Made by a program: the position numbers and the translations under genes. A stretch of DNA of 64,000 nt from contig JAHDFB010000006.1 of NCBI GenBank assembly GCA_020628475.1, positions 21,753-85,752 of the forward strand, given 5' to 3'. Of this stretch, positions 36,201-43,645 are shown in pieces. Numbering within the stretch: position 1 is the stretch's first letter; every line of letters begins with the position of its first letter. The notes under the pieces are model-generated. The model was given only the letters and a program-made list of their open reading frames with translations, was not told the origin of the DNA and made no database searches. The DNA is from Saprospiraceae bacterium. GTDB lineage: Bacteria > Bacteroidota > Bacteroidia > Chitinophagales > Saprospiraceae.

Positions 36201-37455
36201 GAATCTGATCGACACCCATATCTGGATAGGCAGCATGAAGCCCTTCCCCAGCATAGGCTTTTTTTCTAATGGTGTCAACCATTTCAGTAGCTTTACCGGT
36301 TGTATCGCTTAGAAGATTAGCTACTACATCTCCCATTTCAGCCTTCATCTCTTCAGGAATTGGGATCGATGGAGGTTCTCCTTCATCAACCAATTCTACT
36401 TGGGCAGCTTCTCCTTCAACTGGTGGTAAAACTGTATCGAGGGCTTGCTGCATCATCTCAAGCTTTTCTTGATTACTACTTAATTCATCAAGATTTACAC
36501 CAAATTTCTTATCGGCGCTTTGAGCGGCAATTTGATTTTCGAGATTTTGCATCTCATTTTCAAAGGCAATGATTTCCATTGAATCCCCAATTCTCGGCAT
36601 AATTCCAGATGGTGTGGGGTTCAAAGCAGGCATACTTTGATTGGGGAGTTTTTTATCAATCCAAGGTTGAATGATGGCTTCCGCTTCTGTACGTATACCA
36701 TCTTCTTTTGCTTCAGGTTCTTCTTCTAATTCTGGACTGTCTGGCAGTTTTTCTTCAAGATCTGCTTGATATCCTTCTGTTTTACCTTCCCTCGAAGTTT
36801 TAAGTTCGGTACCTTTACTTTCTAATTCTGAATTTGCTTCTTCAGGTGCAGTAGCCTCTTCGGCTTTCACTTCTGAAGTTTTGGCATTTACTTCAGATTT
36901 GAAATCGTTGATGGTTGGTCCATTTTCCGGAACTTTTACATCAGAAGCTGGAGCGACAGCTCCTTCAGGAATACTGATAGGTCCGCTATTTGATCTCTTT
37001 GGGGCCCTTTGGGCAGGTGGTTTGGCATCAGGAATTTGAGATGTGTCCATATGACCAATACCTTGGCCACCGATTGCTTGTTGCTCTTCTTGAATGGCTT
37101 GCTTCTCTGCAGCATTCATTTCATTCAGTTGTTCATCTTGATTTTGGATGTTTTCATCATCCGAAGAATCTTCATTATTCTCATCTTCGGGATTTTCATC
37201 CCCATTTCCTTCGTCTGTATTTCCTTCTTTTTGTTTTTCTTTATCTTCCTCTTCTTTATCGGATTCTTCTTCTTTTAATTTATCCTCGACTTGATTCGGT
37301 GCATCTTGTTGTGCGTCGTTATCATTTTCTCCTGTGTTAATATTGAAATCAGGGGCCATGATACTCTCCAATGGATTCGTAGCTGTCGAAATTAGACTTT
37401 CAATAGAAGAAATTGGATTATAGATATTGTTTAGACCATACATCGGTGCATTCAA
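30223..37455 (-). CDS. Giant polymorphic toxin with annexin repeats and C-terminal WHH nuclease
   Basis: 2410 residues as called from a TTG at 37455 (or 2406 from the ATG four codons on). Order: short Asn/Ser start; acidic low-complexity (about 40-130); Pro-rich and coiled-coil region (130-700); annexin-type repeats with GxGTDE calcium loops at about 798 (FGAGTDEDRVYAALAG), 876 and 953 (GWGTDEDAI) and 1219 (EGLGTDEDELKKVF), plus one degenerate; Ala/Gly/Val hydrophobic segment (about 1395-1500); duplicated Tyr-Asp linkers (about 1670, 1925); and a WHH end (KYTWHHHQDGRNLFPVETRVHS near 2355). The end matches HNH/EndoVII WHH nucleases. No signal peptide. A SUKH immunity gene follows. Delivery route unknown; a contractile injection system is a reasonable guess. 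Confidence 0.85.
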   Translation of the reverse strand: MNAPMYGLNNIYNPISSIESLISTATNPLESIMAPDFNINTGENDNDAQQDAPNQVEDKLKEEESDKEEEDKEKQKEGNTDEGNGDENPEDENNEDSSDDENIQNQDEQLNEMNAAEKQAIQEEQQAIGGQGIGHMDTSQIPDAKPPAQRAPKRSNSGPISIPEGAVAPASDVKVPENGPTINDFKSEVNAKTSEVKAEEATAPEEANSELESKGTELKTSREGKTEGYQADLEEKLPDSPELEEEPEAKEDGIRTEAEAIIQPWIDKKLPNQSMPALNPTPSGIMPRIGDSMEIIAFENEMQNLENQIAAQSADKKFGVNLDELSSNQEKLEMMQQALDTVLPPVEGEAAQVELVDEGEPPSIPIPEEMKAEMGDVVANLLSDTTGKATEMVDTIRKKAYAGEGLHAAYPDMGVDQIPSLAAALEKDLTAIAEEAGISAEELAKKVQEQKEGITEEEEAALADLESNKAEQEGHLKTQSEEEQSKITEVKKAADDQALKQMEAAQGENDPEVIKQKAASIKEDISVTIGKQKVAYDQALKRRHTKFDKSKRDYENAYKMAAVREKNTLNNSGENESEESNKPNLEIAKIDNWEDNQLRQLSRDVLQLKAKAKTTVDSYKSQLAAAGKTVKDKVNSWEETETNKQKSWWQRLIDTFTDFFNESKAESEAWEQINAKESVEALGQNIDFLTRAKEQLGEDISAESIDRIQGITEEQREILKAYYGSGPEAGNSIAAVGKGLLSKITNEHSPQMTKKFTKELEGKPYTEWDKLEMIAKRINPSFSAGHRVKELYAAMKGGIFGAGTDEDRVYAALAGLSPFEVLVVKHLYQYDYGASLEAHIKDEFSGSEEDRALALMESNAVKADAAALHEAMKGGLTGWGTDEDAIMKALRGKTEEERLQLINYYKTEYGRDLTADLEDELGGHDLDRADALMDGDTAKADAIAIDDAMHGGLFGWGTDEDAIESVYSDIRNDAESDAKKKSAQIQAMAASQGWSSEQLNKALKDAGVDSEGIERDVLKRNAQTEQAFNTEYGSDYDTKDGESALRLAFESEMEGPELDLANALADNDQTAADAARLADEFNNSWFYASDNATNDILENQYDRALKDLKTDELPAMHMEIDRMAKEQGWDRYRVAEEKRKAEASLEQKARTNSMELMNQLETTYDSKYSGDQYSYLDGHRNSGGLRSDLQRYTQGSGEDKAMDLLDQGGYLSPVQRIEYATEGLGTDEDELKKVFEGKTQEEIKAIELAWSQEHSNTLTDQVKGDLSGRDEFDTLMSMRGLPKDIHEDMQNIRDRYQFEEDNQTGAKIFAYGTSTLLLGPMGGMASGDYLYDNVFGGNEAAILKDRLDRLERNYAIVNDPNANAADKKLADEMFGNGTTNFTAAVEASREQMDAVANGVASAVAITAAVVVGAVLTALSGGTAAPGVAAAIGSIASALGTTSAAVIAGASALSAAAATVVTKKVLLGGAYGDEAILMDMGIGIVDAGVSIATFGVGGRVLQGLRLGAFAEADQAIAKRIIAMAITEYSEGAISSIPSGLLTELLNDDNFRDGDAIGRILRNVANNANMSGGMGVGMGGLGMVKDSFSASTADANTSSTTQDIHNGSEVDFESDVDIPTPTGNASDIDPPQNGSVVSEPVNSDINNLQDGQSTPYEDLSPSAQRARNKGYPDAPADYSWNSSDGENLILQRKPGKAQTHTEIKYDPDTGKFVDKNTGTTFDTAAEVVAFNQAKNRPSGGNGSGNGGLDAEGFRIEAENAVANSKKIEDVSITPDGLEELKNHLRQPFFTDQVSTGVWDHNEIMIDRLEKILAGDLEPTLTDLHFFAHETGEAKIMSDLMANNPDMSIGEAYQEAHAIISKEYGVIGKSEQTTFYTQEALDAADAQALREAEIDMNAGRDVNRGSSGGDDTGSSDPKYSGRPAVPPGYEYVPNADGTSFTLKKRVDDPNIPDIELSEDGQSFVLSSNKEVTFASAEEVTLYRETLKYKSPSGDTVTTMDKSKRPDVDTYLTQEQIDEHLALFQEEGVSCLAFSNAFDDYGQIGRNDGQFVLTKADMDALMARTGGDIEKIQIELGIPDDIWLDKVTDPTRNLKLIRVDVTDPSAIDLRMATGREAGANALWVPGGKTLGGVNEAVVNPIKPDIALVTPTNLDDMVVNIQERSPNLHSEFVNLEPGIQNQFFKDFVNNPKGYQDMLDNPQMLQAWNDMYELSFYSGTKTGHDIRNNTDFLLKYSALAPEDQVKLKDYILKLKAPKGRKGQVDFYETRQVAGLGEVTIHYDKNGFPNFVDYCPQPIEQFRVISDNLRGTAADFKLANEQLAQKFGFEKPYQKDTNGNYLPLEKDGYKWIPGKNNFEYNGIKYTWHHHQDGRNLFPVETRVHSTTELGSPGYPHSGGDKLIKLGLKGFFDGPDFE

Positions 37456-37588
37456 AACACCAAACGGGAGGTCGTTGCTGAAAGTGTCAGATGAAAGGGG
37501 CGACTTATCTGACTTTAATTTTTTCTTATCTTCGGGTGTATGGTCCAGAGTGATTGAATTTTTGGTTTTAGGTTGGAAGATACGACAT
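37456..37588 (-). other. Open N-terminal extension of the toxin frame; possible frameshifted start
   Basis: The toxin frame stays open 43 codons upstream of the TTG, with protein-like content (RIFQPKTKNSITLDHTPEDK and more), but has no ATG or GTG. An ATG sits at 37588 in another frame, one base out: removing the T at 37585 (complement) gives MRIFQPKTKN in frame. So the native start may be at 37588 in relatives. The divergent gap 37456-37915 otherwise holds the ppa promoter. Confidence 0.5.
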
Positions 37589-37789
37589 TGTTTGTGCTAA
37601 GTCAAGTTCATAAGGCATTGTTTTGTCAAGAAAATTTATGATTCCTAAGAAAAAATTAAATTCCATAATATACTATATCACTGAATAATATTCGGGCTCA
37701 TTATATAAGCACCAAATCTTACTTAAATTTTAATCTAAATAACTGAATGTCATATTTGTATGCTTTTCAAGAGGCCATTTACGCTTCCT

Positions 37790-37817
37790 TTTGTTTCCCG
37801 ATGAAAATGTATTTTTG
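37790..37817 (+). promoter_or_regulatory. Bacteroidota-type promoter of ppa
   Basis: TTTG at 37790-37793 (-33 type) and TATTTTTG at 37810-37817 (TAnnTTTG, -7 type) are separated by 16 bp, a little short of the usual spacing. The ppa ATG is at 37916, leaving a leader of about 90 bases. Confidence 0.45.
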
Positions 37818-37915
37818 CGTTCGCAATTAGAGATAGTTGATGAAGGTAAGGTCAAGGTTTAATTAATTGACTTACCCCTTTAAATAATAACGTACGAAAT
37901 TTAAAAGAAGTAGAT

Positions 37916-38446
37916 ATGAATCCGTGGCATGATGTTTCCGTAGGTGAAGAAATTCCAGAAATTGTAAACGCAATCATAGAAATTCCTAAAAATACTAGGG
38001 CAAAGTATGAATTAGATAAAGATTCTGGTTTGTTGAAGCTAGATCGCGTCCTTTATGCATCGATGTATTATCCAGCTAACTATGGCTTTATTCCCAGAAC
38101 TTATTGTGATGACAAAGATCCTTTAGATATATTAGTCTTATCTCAAATAACCATTCAACCATTGTGTTTAGTGGAGGCTAAAGTAATCGGTGTGATGCGT
38201 ATGGTAGACGGCGATGAAAAGGATGATAAAATCATTGCCGTCGCAAAGAATGATATGTCTGTAAATCATATCAATGATGTCAGTGAATTACCTCGACATT
38301 TTTTCAGAGAATTGAGAAATTTCTTTGAAGACTATAAAAAGTTAGAGAATAAAGAAGTTATCGTGGAAGAATTCCAGAAAAAGGATGTTGCCATTGATGT
38401 GGTAAAACAATCTATTGTTGATTATCAGGACAAGTTTAAAGACTAA
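37916..38446 (+). CDS. ppa: Inorganic pyrophosphatase (family I)
   Basis: Hydrolyses pyrophosphate to two phosphates in the cytoplasm, driving biosynthesis. 176 residues, the family I length. The metal-binding signature is [10 protein letters not shown], preceded by [11 protein letters not shown] and followed by [15 protein letters not shown] and the [22 protein letters not shown] end. Monocistronic in its promoter region but only 39 bp before the hydrolase gene. Confidence 0.96.
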   Translation: MNPWHDVSVGEEIPEIVNAIIEIPKNTRAKYELDKDSGLLKLDRVLYASMYYPANYGFIPRTYCDDKDPLDILVLSQITIQPLCLVEAKVIGVMRMVDGDEKDDKIIAVAKNDMSVNHINDVSELPRHFFRELRNFFEDYKKLENKEVIVEEFQKKDVAIDVVKQSIVDYQDKFKD

Positions 38447-38485
38447 GTTTCTAACAATTTCTGTATTTTCGTCTTAAACTGAAGG

Positions 38486-39307
38486 ATGCAGGAAGAATTT
38501 CAAGTAATTCGAGGAACTAAGATTAATACTGTTTCGAATCAGATCGATTCGAACAAATCCGTGTTGTTGGTTCATGGTTATGCAGAGCATATCATGCGTT
38601 ACGAAAACTTCATGCATCAATTAAGTCAAGCAGGTTTTCGATGGAAGGGGTATGATTGCAAAGGACATGGTAAAAGTGCAGGAAATCGCGCTATTATCTC
38701 ATCATTCGAAGAGTATGTTGATGATTTACAGGAAGTGGCAGAAGGGTTTTTCATAAAAGGAGCGCCTAATTATATTTTTGCTCATTCGATGGGCGGATTG
38801 GTTACTCTTCTCTATCTCCAAAAATATGGATCGGAATTATTGAACGGCGTCGTTTTTACAGGAGCGGCATTGAAGATGTATGATAAAACACCTTATCTTC
38901 TCGAAAAAGTGGCTCCACTGATTGCCAAGGTATGGCCATCATTTCCTGCGGCATCTGTTGATGGTAATACGGTTTCTAGAGATCCGAAAGTTGTGGAGGA
39001 TTACAACAATGATCCTTTAAATTATAGGAAAAAGACAAAAGCAAAAATGGGCTATGAGTTTCTTCAAGCTCAAAAGAAAGCCTTTTCTCAATTAGGAGAT
39101 ATACGTGTTCCGATGATGATTCATCATGGTTCTGAGGATCGATTGATTCATCCGGATAGTGCTTCTATGATTTATAATACTATTTCGAGTGCAGACAAGG
39201 ATATTAAAATTTGGGATGGCTTATATCATGAATTGTTGAACGAGCCCGAGAAAAAACTTGTTGGGAAGGAAATTATACAATGGATGAATGATCGATCTAG
39301 TAAATAG
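38486..39307 (+). CDS. Alpha/beta hydrolase, monoacylglycerol-lipase-like
   Basis: 273 residues. Oxyanion-loop HGYAEH, nucleophile elbow FAHSMGGLVTLL, Asp in HGSEDRLIHPDS and His in WDGLYHELLNEPEK form the Ser-Asp-His triad. The HGxxEH and GHGxSxG signatures (CKGHGKSAGNR) fit the monoglyceride lipase group. Cytoplasmic; likely lipid ester hydrolase or lysophospholipase. It follows ppa after 39 bp. Confidence 0.9.
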   Translation: MQEEFQVIRGTKINTVSNQIDSNKSVLLVHGYAEHIMRYENFMHQLSQAGFRWKGYDCKGHGKSAGNRAIISSFEEYVDDLQEVAEGFFIKGAPNYIFAHSMGGLVTLLYLQKYGSELLNGVVFTGAALKMYDKTPYLLEKVAPLIAKVWPSFPAASVDGNTVSRDPKVVEDYNNDPLNYRKKTKAKMGYEFLQAQKKAFSQLGDIRVPMMIHHGSEDRLIHPDSASMIYNTISSADKDIKIWDGLYHELLNEPEKKLVGKEIIQWMNDRSSK

Positions 39308-39414
39308 AAAACATAGGGTGATCAGGTTAGACAGGCTAACGGGAGCAATGGATGTAAAAGGGATGTTTGGTGTCCGGGGGAAAAGTGGAATTTCGACATC
39401 ATGTAGGGGATAAA

Positions 39415-40107
39415 TTAGAATTTTGGAGGTGCATTTGTATTAATTTGCGATAGCATTGTTGATTTTACTAAATTTTGTACTACAAGAGGCTCTAAAACCT
39501 CTAGTTCTAGGCATTCTAAACCAATTTTCTCTCGAACATTTACCCCACTTTTCTTCTTGTTTTTCCAACGACTACACAAAAATACCGAACCTTTACCCTC
39601 CTCCTTCGGAATGGTATAATGCGATTTTACCTTCCGATACTTTTTATTCCTTTGTAGTAGCTTGATCTTTTGTTGACGCATAGCCTGAATATATTCCTGC
39701 GCTTCACGAGCACTGCTAAAATAGTATCGATGATAACTCTCTTTGACCTTGCTTCCAGATCGCCCCTCCATCTTATTGGTCCGTTTTACGTATTGTGAAA
39801 GCATCAGCCGAACTTGTTCCGAAATGATACGCCACGTTTCAATCGAGTCAGAACCTACAAGCCTGCATGCTTTTTGCGCCCCGAAAGCTTGCAAAACCTG
39901 CTTCCTACTGCGAATGGTGACCTGTATCAACCAACCTTCAGCAGTGAGCAAATAATCGTGAACTTTAACATAGTCTTTTAAATAGCGATTGACCAATCGA
40001 ATAAATAATTTGGCTTCTCGCAGGTTTTCGATAAAACAAGAATTGGCGGAGGCTTCACCTCGGAAAAGATAGTATCCTTTGGCATAGATTTTTTTGGTTC
40101 GAATCAT
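39415..40107 (-). CDS. RAYT/Y1-transposase-like protein lacking the HUH motif (copy 2)
   Basis: 230 residues, paralogous to 5844-6524 across its length: SANSCFIEN, YLKDYVKVHDYLLT, EGWLIQVTIRSR, WRIISEQVRLMLSQYV, GRSGSKVKESY, KKYRKVKSHYTIP, GKGSVFLCSR. The place of the catalytic HxH pair reads GWL in both copies, so the change is fixed, not decay. It is flanked upstream by GC-rich repeat E and possibly downstream by a weak element at about 39361-39400. Both copies share the same two-part upstream element. Confidence 0.6.
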   Translation of the reverse strand: MIRTKKIYAKGYYLFRGEASANSCFIENLREAKLFIRLVNRYLKDYVKVHDYLLTAEGWLIQVTIRSRKQVLQAFGAQKACRLVGSDSIETWRIISEQVRLMLSQYVKRTNKMEGRSGSKVKESYHRYYFSSAREAQEYIQAMRQQKIKLLQRNKKYRKVKSHYTIPKEEGKGSVFLCSRWKNKKKSGVNVREKIGLECLELEVLEPLVVQNLVKSTMLSQINTNAPPKF

Positions 40108-40124
40108 GGATGTTACGTTTATCT

Positions 40125-40180
40125 ATTAGTGTAATCAACCATGGATTCCATTCCCTAAAAAGGAGACTTTTTTCAAAATA
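40125..40180 (-). promoter_or_regulatory. Two-part upstream element of RAYT-like copy 2
   Basis: ATTAGTGTAAT (40125-40135) and ACTTTTTTCAAAATA (40166-40180) match those at 6549-6603, 41 rather than 40 bases apart. They sit 18 and 59 bp upstream of the start. Confidence 0.55.
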
Positions 40181-40399
40181 GTGCTAAAATAGCCGTAATA
40201 GCTAGAAGATAGCCTTGCAGAAGTGATAGATCATATTATAATATAGTTTAATATGATAGATTTGGACTGACAAACTAGGGCGTTGTGGACTAGCGCTGAG
40301 TAGTGATCGTCGAGCAAAGCCGACGAGATACCAGCGAATTCATAAAGCTTGAATAAAACGGGATAAGCTCAGCAACATGGAGTTTTGATGATATACGTA

Positions 40400-40495
40400 T
40401 AACCAGAAGAGCTGGTAGCCGAGCGAACAGCGAGTCACGGATCATAGCGACCCCAGACGGATGTGATAACAGCAGGCTGGGGTAGGCCCCTAGTC
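40400..40495 (-). repeat. GC-rich repeat element E, next to RAYT-like copy 2
   Basis: On the minus strand it starts CTAGGGGCCTACCCCAGCC, has a CCCCAG/CTGGGG dyad (40451-40456, 40477-40482), then GGGGTCGCTATGATCC and a GC-rich tail. It resembles the heads of A1-D by layout, less closely by sequence. The gap 40108-40498 contains this element and the RAYT upstream motifs. Confidence 0.4.
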
Positions 40496-40498
40496 TTC

Positions 40499-41200
40499 TT
40501 ATAAATCCCCTAATTGAGGACGTAAAATGATGTCTTCCATGACCGCAGAAGGGCTTAATTCCAACTGCAACCAAATCGCCTTGGCAACATCTTCGGCTTC
40601 CATCAATCGTTCTGGTGGCAGATCCACACCTTTCCACGAATTGCTCCAGGTCGCTCCTGGGAAGACGGCACTTACTTTGATGCCTTTGTCCAATAATTCG
40701 GCCCGAAGTGCTTTCGTAAATCCATTCAGCGCAAACTTAGTGATACTATAACTGCCCCCATTGGGATAGGCAAACAAACTAGCTACTGAACACATATTAA
40801 ATATATATCCGTTTTGCTGTTTTAGAAAGTACGGCATCAATGCTCTAGTCAGATGATAAGGACCGTATACATTGACTTCCATCAAGGTTTCTAAGGTGCC
40901 TTCGGCTTCCTGATGTACCTCGCCCGGCAGGTAAATTCCTGCATTATTGACCAAGATATCGAGATGAGTCCAGTGACTGTTGATCATCTGAACAAATTGA
41001 TCTAAGTTGGAACGATCCGACACATCAACAGCCATCGAAAGTATCTCAATGTCCGGGTAAGAAGTACTCAAGGTTTGATGGAATTGATCCAAGTCAGCCT
41101 TATTCCGAGCACATATGGCCAAATTAACACCTTTGGACGCAAATAATTCGCTAATTGCTTTTCCAATTCCTTTACTAGCTCCCGTTACAACTGCATTCAT
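40499..41200 (-). CDS. Short-chain dehydrogenase/reductase
   Basis: 233 residues, classical SDR. NAD(P)-binding TGASKGIGKAI at residues 6-16, the NNAG motif (VNNAGIYLPG), Ser in NMCSVASLF, and the catalytic YxxxK in YSITKFAL. The C-terminal QLELSPSAVMEDIILRPQ suits the ketoreductase-type SDRs. Substrate unknown. It is divergent from the MlaE gene. Confidence 0.92.
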   Translation of the reverse strand: MNAVVTGASKGIGKAISELFASKGVNLAICARNKADLDQFHQTLSTSYPDIEILSMAVDVSDRSNLDQFVQMINSHWTHLDILVNNAGIYLPGEVHQEAEGTLETLMEVNVYGPYHLTRALMPYFLKQQNGYIFNMCSVASLFAYPNGGSYSITKFALNGFTKALRAELLDKGIKVSAVFPGATWSNSWKGVDLPPERLMEAEDVAKAIWLQLELSPSAVMEDIILRPQLGDL

Positions 41201-41392
41201 ATTTTATGATTTATCTCATATAAAAGAAGGTTCATGATCCGTTTTACAAATGAAAATGGGATGAAATAATCCTTCAAATTATAGCATTCGTCTTATTTCG
41301 TCCAAAAATGAGAAAATTAGATAACAATGAACGTTCTAGAAGCCGATTGTTGGATAAGGATTTTAGTATTATTGCATTAGATTACGGAAAGT

Positions 41393-42136
41393 ATGTTAAA
41401 AAACTCGTTATTTCATTTCGGTCGATTTGTAACTTGGTTACCTCAGATCTTTTCAAGACCGGAAAATTTGAAGATGTATTGGCGTGAAACCATGCGCCAA
41501 ATGGAAGATATTGGATTGGGCTCGTTTCTTATCGTTTTCTTGATATCTATTTTTATCGGAGCCGTGACGGCCGTACAATTTGCCTATCAATTGACGGGAT
41601 TTACCATCCCTCGTTATTATGTAGGCTACATTGTTCGAGATATGACCCTCATCGAAATGGCGCCGACCATCACATGTTTGGTATTGGCGGGAAAAGTAGG
41701 ATCGAATATCGCCGCAGAGATAGGAGGTATGCAACAAAAAGAACATGTAGCTGCCATGGAAATCATGGGTGTCAATACGTCCAGTTTCTTAGTGCTTCCA
41801 CGTCTTTTGGCTTGTATGTTGATGATTCCTGTTTTGGTATGTATGGCCAGTTTTTTCAGTATGATTGGTGCCTATTTAGGTAGTGTGCCTACGGGTATGT
41901 TTACTGGGGATGAATTTGTCCGCGGATTACGAGCATTTTTTGATAGCCATCATGTTGTCATGATGTTGGTCAAGGCATTTGTTTTTGGAATCGTGCTATG
42001 CATGGTTTCTTGCTATCAAGGATACTATGTAAAAACGGGTAGTGTAGAACTGGGTAAGTCCAGTACACAAGCCGTGGTTATCAGTAATATTTTAATACTA
42101 GTTAGTGATTATTTGATCGCTATGGTACTCACCTAA
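41393..42136 (+). CDS. MlaE-family ABC permease
   Basis: 247 residues with the MlaE hallmark segments: a long N-terminal membrane helix, MDIGLGSFLIVFLISIFIGAV-like region and the GKVGSNIAAEIGGMQQKEHV loop, which is characteristic of the MlaE/TTG2B permeases. It would pair with the ATPase directly downstream to move phospholipids between membranes. No MCE (MlaD) gene follows here. Confidence 0.92.
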   Translation: MLKNSLFHFGRFVTWLPQIFSRPENLKMYWRETMRQMEDIGLGSFLIVFLISIFIGAVTAVQFAYQLTGFTIPRYYVGYIVRDMTLIEMAPTITCLVLAGKVGSNIAAEIGGMQQKEHVAAMEIMGVNTSSFLVLPRLLACMLMIPVLVCMASFFSMIGAYLGSVPTGMFTGDEFVRGLRAFFDSHHVVMMLVKAFVFGIVLCMVSCYQGYYVKTGSVELGKSSTQAVVISNILILVSDYLIAMVLT

Positions 42137-42146
42137 ATTTGACCAG

Positions 42147-42908
42147 ATGATCAGAACAGAACATGTGAAAAAGTCATTTGACGATAAACAAGTATTAAAA
42201 GGCTTAAACCTGACTTTCTATGACGGTAAGACTAATCTTATCATTGGTCGTTCAGGGGCTGGAAAAACAGTTTTGCTTAAAATATTGGTAGGTTTGATGG
42301 CTCCGACTGCCGGTAAAGTCTGGTATGGAGAACGGGAATTTACAGCACTGTCTAAGAAAGAATTACGTGCCATTCGGATGGAAGTAGGGATGCTCTTTCA
42401 AGGATCAGCACTGTTTGATTCTATGACGGTCGAAGAAAATATTCGTTTTCCCATGGATATGTTTAGCAATAAATCTACCAAAGAGAAGCAGATGCGGGTG
42501 GATTATTGTCTCGAACGTGTTGAGCTATCTGGTGTAAACAAGAAATTTCCAAGTGAAATCAGTGGAGGTATGCAAAAACGGGTGGGGATTGCACGATCGA
42601 TCGTACTCGAACCGAAATATTTGTTTTGTGATGAGCCGAATTCTGGTTTAGATCCGAAGACTTCATTGGTGATCGATAAATTGATTTCATCCATTACGAA
42701 AGAGAACAATATTACCACGGTCATCAACACACACGATATGAATTCCGTGATGGAAATCGGTGAAAATATTGCATTGTTGCACGAGGGGAATGTAGTTTGG
42801 ACTGGAGATAAATCAGAGGTTTTAACCACGGACAATGAGACTTTGGAGAACTTCATTTTTGCTTCACCTTTCTTGTTGAAATTAAGAGATAGTTTCGTCA
42901 AAAAATAA
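42147..42908 (+). CDS. MlaF-type ABC ATPase
   Basis: 253 residues. Walker A IIGRSGAGKTVLLKI (residues 33-47), signature EISGGMQKRVGIARSI, Walker B YLFCDEPNSGLDP, H-loop NTHDMNS. Ten bp after the permease gene; its stop overlaps the next start. It should power the MlaE-type permease. Confidence 0.94.
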   Translation: MIRTEHVKKSFDDKQVLKGLNLTFYDGKTNLIIGRSGAGKTVLLKILVGLMAPTAGKVWYGEREFTALSKKELRAIRMEVGMLFQGSALFDSMTVEENIRFPMDMFSNKSTKEKQMRVDYCLERVELSGVNKKFPSEISGGMQKRVGIARSIVLEPKYLFCDEPNSGLDPKTSLVIDKLISSITKENNITTVINTHDMNSVMEIGENIALLHEGNVVWTGDKSEVLTTDNETLENFIFASPFLLKLRDSFVKK

Positions 42909-43426
42909 TGGCATCTTCCTTTTTAGAAATAGTAGAAAGTGGTCATAGTCGTCAGAATACCGATGCCATTCTAGAAGCGATTAAAAAGACTCCAACTCGG
43001 ATTGACGAGTTGATGCAATTGTTTTTTTCAGACAATCTTCGACACTGCCAACGAGCGGCATGGCCAGTTGGGTTTTTGGGAGAGAAATATCCTGAATTAT
43101 TAGAGCCTTATATGTCCCCGATGCTATCTAATTTGGAGCTACCGAAACACGATGCTATAGTACGTAATACTTTACGAACTTGGCATTTTATGGATATTCC
43201 CGAGGAGATTGAGGGACCTATCTTTGATCGTTGCATGAAATATTTGATGGATACCAATCAGGCGACAGCTATTCGCATGTTTTCCATGGTGATTTGCTCA
43301 AATTTGGCGATGAAATATCCAGAATTAAAGGAAGAGCTCATCCCGATTATTGAGGATTATGCACCGCATGGAACGGTTGGTTTTCGTTCTCGTGCTAAGC
43401 GAGAGTTAATCCGACTTCGGAAGTAG
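42908..43426 (+). CDS. HEAT-like helical protein, hypothetical
   Basis: 172 residues, all alpha helices, with helix-turn-helix hydrophobic spacing reminiscent of HEAT repeats (RAAWPVGFLGEKYPELLEPY, ATAIRMFSMVICSNLAMKYP). Starts at the last base of the MlaF-type gene stop codon, so coupled to it. No family recognised with certainty. Probably cytoplasmic, accessory to the transporter or unrelated. Confidence 0.6.
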   Translation: MASSFLEIVESGHSRQNTDAILEAIKKTPTRIDELMQLFFSDNLRHCQRAAWPVGFLGEKYPELLEPYMSPMLSNLELPKHDAIVRNTLRTWHFMDIPEEIEGPIFDRCMKYLMDTNQATAIRMFSMVICSNLAMKYPELKEELIPIIEDYAPHGTVGFRSRAKRELIRLRK

Positions 43427-43458
43427 TCCGAGGGATGCGTTTTATTTAGTAAAGAAAA

Positions 43459-43570
43459 TTTGGGCGTCCGGGCGTGGCTTTCGCGATTTCATCCCATCAC
43501 TCCTTCGTCGTTCGGGAACGGCGCCCAAGGGCTTGTTCGCTACAGTCACTGACGCAAGAATGAACTTCTT
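43459..43570 (+). repeat. GC-rich palindromic repeat element C
   Basis: Head TTGGGCGTCCGGGCGTG (43460-43476) identical to element B. TTGGGCG (43460-43466) pairs with CGCCCAA (43522-43528), enclosing a GC-rich insert. Tail contains CACTGACGC as in B. It lies in the gap 43427-43645 with no gene. Confidence 0.6.
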
Positions 43571-43645
43571 GGAAACTATAGGAGCGCTTATTCAATTCAT
43601 GATCTGTTGGTATAATTTACTCATGGGAAAAGCATCCAATTGAAA

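Noticed and set aside
36990..37340. Long frames on the plus strand opposite the toxin N-terminus
   Set aside because: They are antisense to the low-complexity acidic region of the toxin and show a composition by-product (Leu/Phe/Ile runs).
40290..40637. Minus-strand frame overlapping the SDR end and repeat E
   Set aside because: It covers a repeat and a real gene end in another frame; content is not protein-like.
41308..41487. Short plus-strand frame before the MlaE-type gene
   Set aside because: It overlaps the well-supported MlaE-type start and has no similarity or operon logic.
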